A stretch of DNA of 35,165 nucleotides from JBKJTP01 sp046590195. GTDB lineage: Bacteria; Bacteroidota; Ignavibacteria; Palsa-1295. Shown one piece after another: positions 32,623 through 35,165 of this stretch. The notes under the pieces were generated by a model, which did no database searches, had not been told where the DNA came from, and saw only the letters and a program-made list of their open reading frames with translations. Numbering within the stretch: position 1 is the stretch's first letter; every line of letters begins with the position of its first letter. The position numbers were made by a program, and so were the translations under genes. The DNA is taken from assembly GCA_046590195.1 (NCBI GenBank), contig JBKJTP010000065.1, positions 1 through 35,165 of the forward strand. Direction: 5' to 3'.

Positions 32623-34866
32623 TTACGCGCCGATGAAGAAATAGCGCACGAGAAAGATCATCACGATAATGCCAGTAAGCGTAAGCGCCATATAGGTCTG
32701 TACCTTACCACCCTGCACCGTTCTGAACAACAACCCAAAGAACTGTACGACACCACCGATGAGGCTCACAATGCCATCAACGACGTACTTATCGAACCAA
32801 CCGCTCGTCTTTGCGCCGATCAGCGTGATGCGCGTCGTCATATTAACAATACGGTCGATCACGTTATCATCGAACCACGCGACGATCCTCGACAAAAGCA
32901 GTATCGTATCGACGAAGAGAAAATCGTAGAGCTCATCAAAGAAGAGCTTGCGATAGCTGAACCGGTGGATCGGACCAAGTCCGCGCCTGAGTCCTGCCGA
33001 GATACCCGGCTTTTTTGCATATATCAACCATGCAAAGAGCAATCCGGCCAACGCAACACCTAACGAAGTTAGCGCTGTGGACCAGCCGACATGTCTAGAC
33101 ATCGCCGCGAGTGCTTGCTGATGTTCTAGCTGCGGAGCCTGCACTGTGCTCACTTGCTTATCCTCTTCAGGGATATAGCGCAGTTCTTCTTCGAGTTCAG
33201 GATCGACGACCGGCGCTTGCGAGGTGGTGGTTGGTGCGACCTGCTTCTCTTGGTATGTAAACTTTGGTGCGGCTGATTGTGGTACGATCTGGCCAGGTGT
33301 CGGTACCCACTTTGTAATGAACCAGCTCTTTGTCGGATTGATCGGATTGAGGCCGTACCAGATCCAAAGCGATAGTGCAGCGAGGACAACCAGCGGTGCC
33401 ACCATCATCAACGGTGATTCGCGCACCTGATCGTTCACTTCCGGACGCGCAGGCTCACCGAAGAATACTTTGATCACCAGCTTGCCCATGTAGAGCGCTG
33501 TGAGAAATGCAACGACGAATCCGATGTATGGCAACGCTATCGCGATACCCTGTTGAAGCTCCCCGTATGCGCTAACTCCGGACAAGATCTCGTCCTTCGA
33601 CATGAAGCCCGAGAAGAGCGGAATACCAGCAAGCGCCAGCGTCGAAGCGATGAACGTCCAACCGGTGATCGGCATCTTCTTCAGCATGCCGCCCATGTTG
33701 TAGATGTCCTGTGGATCTGTCTCATGATCAAGTCCGTAATGCAGCGAGTGGTGCATCGCATAGATCACCGAGCCCGCACCAAGGAAGAGGCAAGCCTTGA
33801 ACATTGCATGAGTGACCAGATGGAAGAGCCCTGCGCTGAAGGCTCCGGCACCGATCGCCATGATCATGTAGCCAAGCTGTGAGACGGTTGAATACGCCAG
33901 GATGCGCTTGATGTCGTTCTGAGTGATCGCGATGACCGCCCCGATGATTGCAGTGATAGCTCCGATGCACGCAATGATGAACATCGCATCTGCCGTGAGC
34001 ATCGGGAAGATGCGTGCGGTGAGATAGACTCCTGCTGCGACCATCGTAGCCGCATGGATCAGCGCCGAGACTGGGGTCGGACCTTCCATTGCATCTGGCA
34101 GCCAGACGTGCAACGGGAATTGCGCGCTCTTGCCGATCGCTCCGCAGAAGATCAGAATGCCAGCGAGCGTCAGTGTATCGTTCGGATACATGTTGAAGAT
34201 GCTGAAGGTCTGTGGCAGCCCTGCGCTAATGAGATCGAAGATCTCGGACAGCGTAAACGTGTGGAAGTGCGAGAAGAGCAACAGCGTGCCAACGAGCATC
34301 GCGGTGTCGCCGATGCGATTGACGATGAAGGCCTTCTTTGCGGCCTGCTGCGGACCCGGCTTCTCATACCAATGAGAGATCAGCGAGTAGCTCGAGAATC
34401 CGACAAGCTCCCAGAACATGAAGAGCGACAGCAGATTATTCGAGAGCACGATGCCGACCATCGAGAAGGTAAAGAGTCCGAGAAAGGCATAGTATCGCCC
34501 GTATCGGACATCGCCCTTCATGTACTCACTCGAATAGAGATGCACAAGCGCCGAGACGAGAAAGACAACCACGAGCAGGATCGCTGTGAGATTGTCGATC
34601 ATAATGCCGAGCTTAAGCGGCCACTCACCTACTCCAGGTACATCGCCGAAGCTGAACCACTCGAAGTTGTACTCGATCGCGGCGGTGCGAAGTCCCTTGA
34701 GCTTAAGATATGCGATGTAGATCGAGAGCAGCAGACCGAACACCATGACCGGGATACCGATCAGATGTGCTCGCATGCGAAGACTGCGCTGATTGAAAAT
34801 GATCAGCACGAATGCCAGGAGCGGCAACGCGAGCAGGTAAAGGGACAGCTGTACGATCTCGTGCAT
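32623..34866 (-). CDS. nuoL: NADH-quinone oxidoreductase subunit L with extended hydrophilic insert
   Basis: The distal antiporter-like subunit of complex I, whose long lateral helix clamps the membrane arm. The core is standard: LFMFWELVGFSSYSLI, KKAFIVNRIGDTAM, KSAQFPLHVWLPDAMEGPTPVSALIHAATM and DIKRILAYSTVSQLGYM. At 747 residues it is well above the E. coli length of 613. Most of the excess is a hydrophilic Pro/Gln/Glu-rich stretch at about 521-590 between membrane helices near the C-terminus, followed by helices ending in a final membrane segment (IIVMIFLVRYFFIGA). The start overlaps the nuoK stop by one base. nuoM follows 35 nt after the stop. Confidence 0.96.
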   Translation of the reverse strand: MHEIVQLSLYLLALPLLAFVLIIFNQRSLRMRAHLIGIPVMVFGLLLSIYIAYLKLKGLRTAAIEYNFEWFSFGDVPGVGEWPLKLGIMIDNLTAILLVVVFLVSALVHLYSSEYMKGDVRYGRYYAFLGLFTFSMVGIVLSNNLLSLFMFWELVGFSSYSLISHWYEKPGPQQAAKKAFIVNRIGDTAMLVGTLLLFSHFHTFTLSEIFDLISAGLPQTFSIFNMYPNDTLTLAGILIFCGAIGKSAQFPLHVWLPDAMEGPTPVSALIHAATMVAAGVYLTARIFPMLTADAMFIIACIGAITAIIGAVIAITQNDIKRILAYSTVSQLGYMIMAIGAGAFSAGLFHLVTHAMFKACLFLGAGSVIYAMHHSLHYGLDHETDPQDIYNMGGMLKKMPITGWTFIASTLALAGIPLFSGFMSKDEILSGVSAYGELQQGIAIALPYIGFVVAFLTALYMGKLVIKVFFGEPARPEVNDQVRESPLMMVAPLVVLAALSLWIWYGLNPINPTKSWFITKWVPTPGQIVPQSAAPKFTYQEKQVAPTTTSQAPVVDPELEEELRYIPEEDKQVSTVQAPQLEHQQALAAMSRHVGWSTALTSLGVALAGLLFAWLIYAKKPGISAGLRRGLGPIHRFSYRKLFFDELYDFLFVDTILLLSRIVAWFDDNVIDRIVNMTTRITLIGAKTSGWFDKYVVDGIVSLIGGVVQFFGLLFRTVQGGKVQTYMALTLTGIIVMIFLVRYFFIGA

Positions 34867-35165
34867 CAGTCCCTCAGAGTATTAACTTTTGCGACATTCA
34901 CCGATTGGAAGACCCGATAAATATTGAGCACGATCGCCAGCGCAACAGCTGCCTCAGCCGCGGCGATGACGATGATAAAGATCGAGGCCATTTGGCCAGA
35001 GAGATTGATCCCTCCATAGCGCGAGAAAGCGATAAAGTTGATGTTCGCAGCATTGAGTACTAGCTCCACGCCCATCAGCACGGCGATCGCATTCTTTCGC
35101 GTAAGAATTGCGAAGAGCCCCAGCAGCAGCAGCACTGCGGCGAGTATCAGGAAATGCGGAAGACC
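34866..35165 (-). CDS. nuoK: NADH-quinone oxidoreductase subunit K (5' end cut by window edge)
   Basis: A small three-helix membrane subunit of complex I. 99 codons and the stop are visible, and the frame is still open at the window edge. It reads GLPHFLILAAVLLLLGLFAIL at its N-terminal side, matching the usual start of NuoK, so only a few residues are missing. The conserved glutamates fall in VLMGVELVLNAANINF and in ASIFIIVIAAAEAAVALAI. A GTG at 35135 is not the start, because conserved residues precede it. The stop overlaps the nuoL start by one base. Confidence 0.95.
   Translation of the reverse strand, partial: GLPHFLILAAVLLLLGLFAILTRKNAIAVLMGVELVLNAANINFIAFSRYGGINLSGQMASIFIIVIAAAEAAVALAIVLNIYRVFQSVNVAKVNTLRD

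Noticed and set aside
34054..34920. 288-codon plus-strand open frame opposite nuoL, and a similar 237-codon one at 31550-32263 opposite nuoM
   Set aside because: Both are highly charged mirror frames of hydrophobic membrane-protein codons and show no protein family features.
1..35165. CRISPR arrays, insertion sequences or prophage
   Set aside because: No regularly spaced repeats, transposase, integrase or phage structural gene was seen; the repeats are palindromes without coding content.

Overview
The window looks like a chromosomal segment from a bacterium of the Bacteroidota / Chlorobiota / Kapabacteria-like (FCB) assemblage. The evidence is two very large secreted proteins with ASH (choice-of-anchor D) repeats and type IX secretion-like C-termini, a paired active/inactive M16 peptidase set behind signal peptides, nearly absent Shine-Dalgarno sequences, and housekeeping genes in FCB style. 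The lineage is an inference from content, not a placement. No phage, insertion sequence, CRISPR array or plasmid gene was seen.

Layout (minus strand unless noted). 1-2309: a HAD phosphatase cut by the window edge, a metallo-beta-lactamase-fold hydrolase with a C-terminal membrane anchor, and a beta carbonic anhydrase. 2336-2455: tRNA-Glu(UUC) and its terminator. 2614-5535: a 973-residue type IX secreted protein with its own terminator. 5735-6460 (+): a small exported helical-repeat protein. 6457-13573: a tight run of hybrid histidine kinase, secreted VWA protein, radA and rdgB. 13878-14192 (+): a small orphan gene that converges on gyrA (14251-16770) at a perfect bidirectional terminator. 17054-18882: an unrecognised gene with a possible RecA-like fold but no P-loop, and a SAM methyltransferase, each behind a good sigma70-type promoter. 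18937-24550: dacB (PBP4), an M16 catalytic/non-catalytic pair and an old yellow enzyme, closely spaced. 24626-25768 (+): hppD. 25865-28812: a GNAT acetyltransferase (-), an alpha/beta hydrolase (+) and aspA (+), each separated by a dispersed palindrome. 28914-35165: the distal end of a nuo operon (nuoK partial, nuoL, nuoM, nuoN) closed by a rhodanese gene.

How the parts fit: the nuo genes encode the membrane proton-pumping arm of complex I. dacB, the M16 pair and the two secreted giants act in the envelope or outside the cell. hppD (tyrosine breakdown) and aspA (aspartate to fumarate) suggest amino-acid catabolism. rdgB, radA and gyrA are nucleotide-pool, repair and topology functions.

The most striking feature is a set of dispersed palindromic repeats of several families between about 16.7 and 28.9 kb. 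Most sit between genes, but one of about 130 bp lies inside the reading frame of the non-catalytic M16 protein, between its coupled start codon and its signal-peptide core. Another supplies the stop codon of the methyltransferase. Other points are a natural Ala at GyrA position 83, a probable leaderless methyltransferase mRNA, and a long hydrophilic insert in NuoL.
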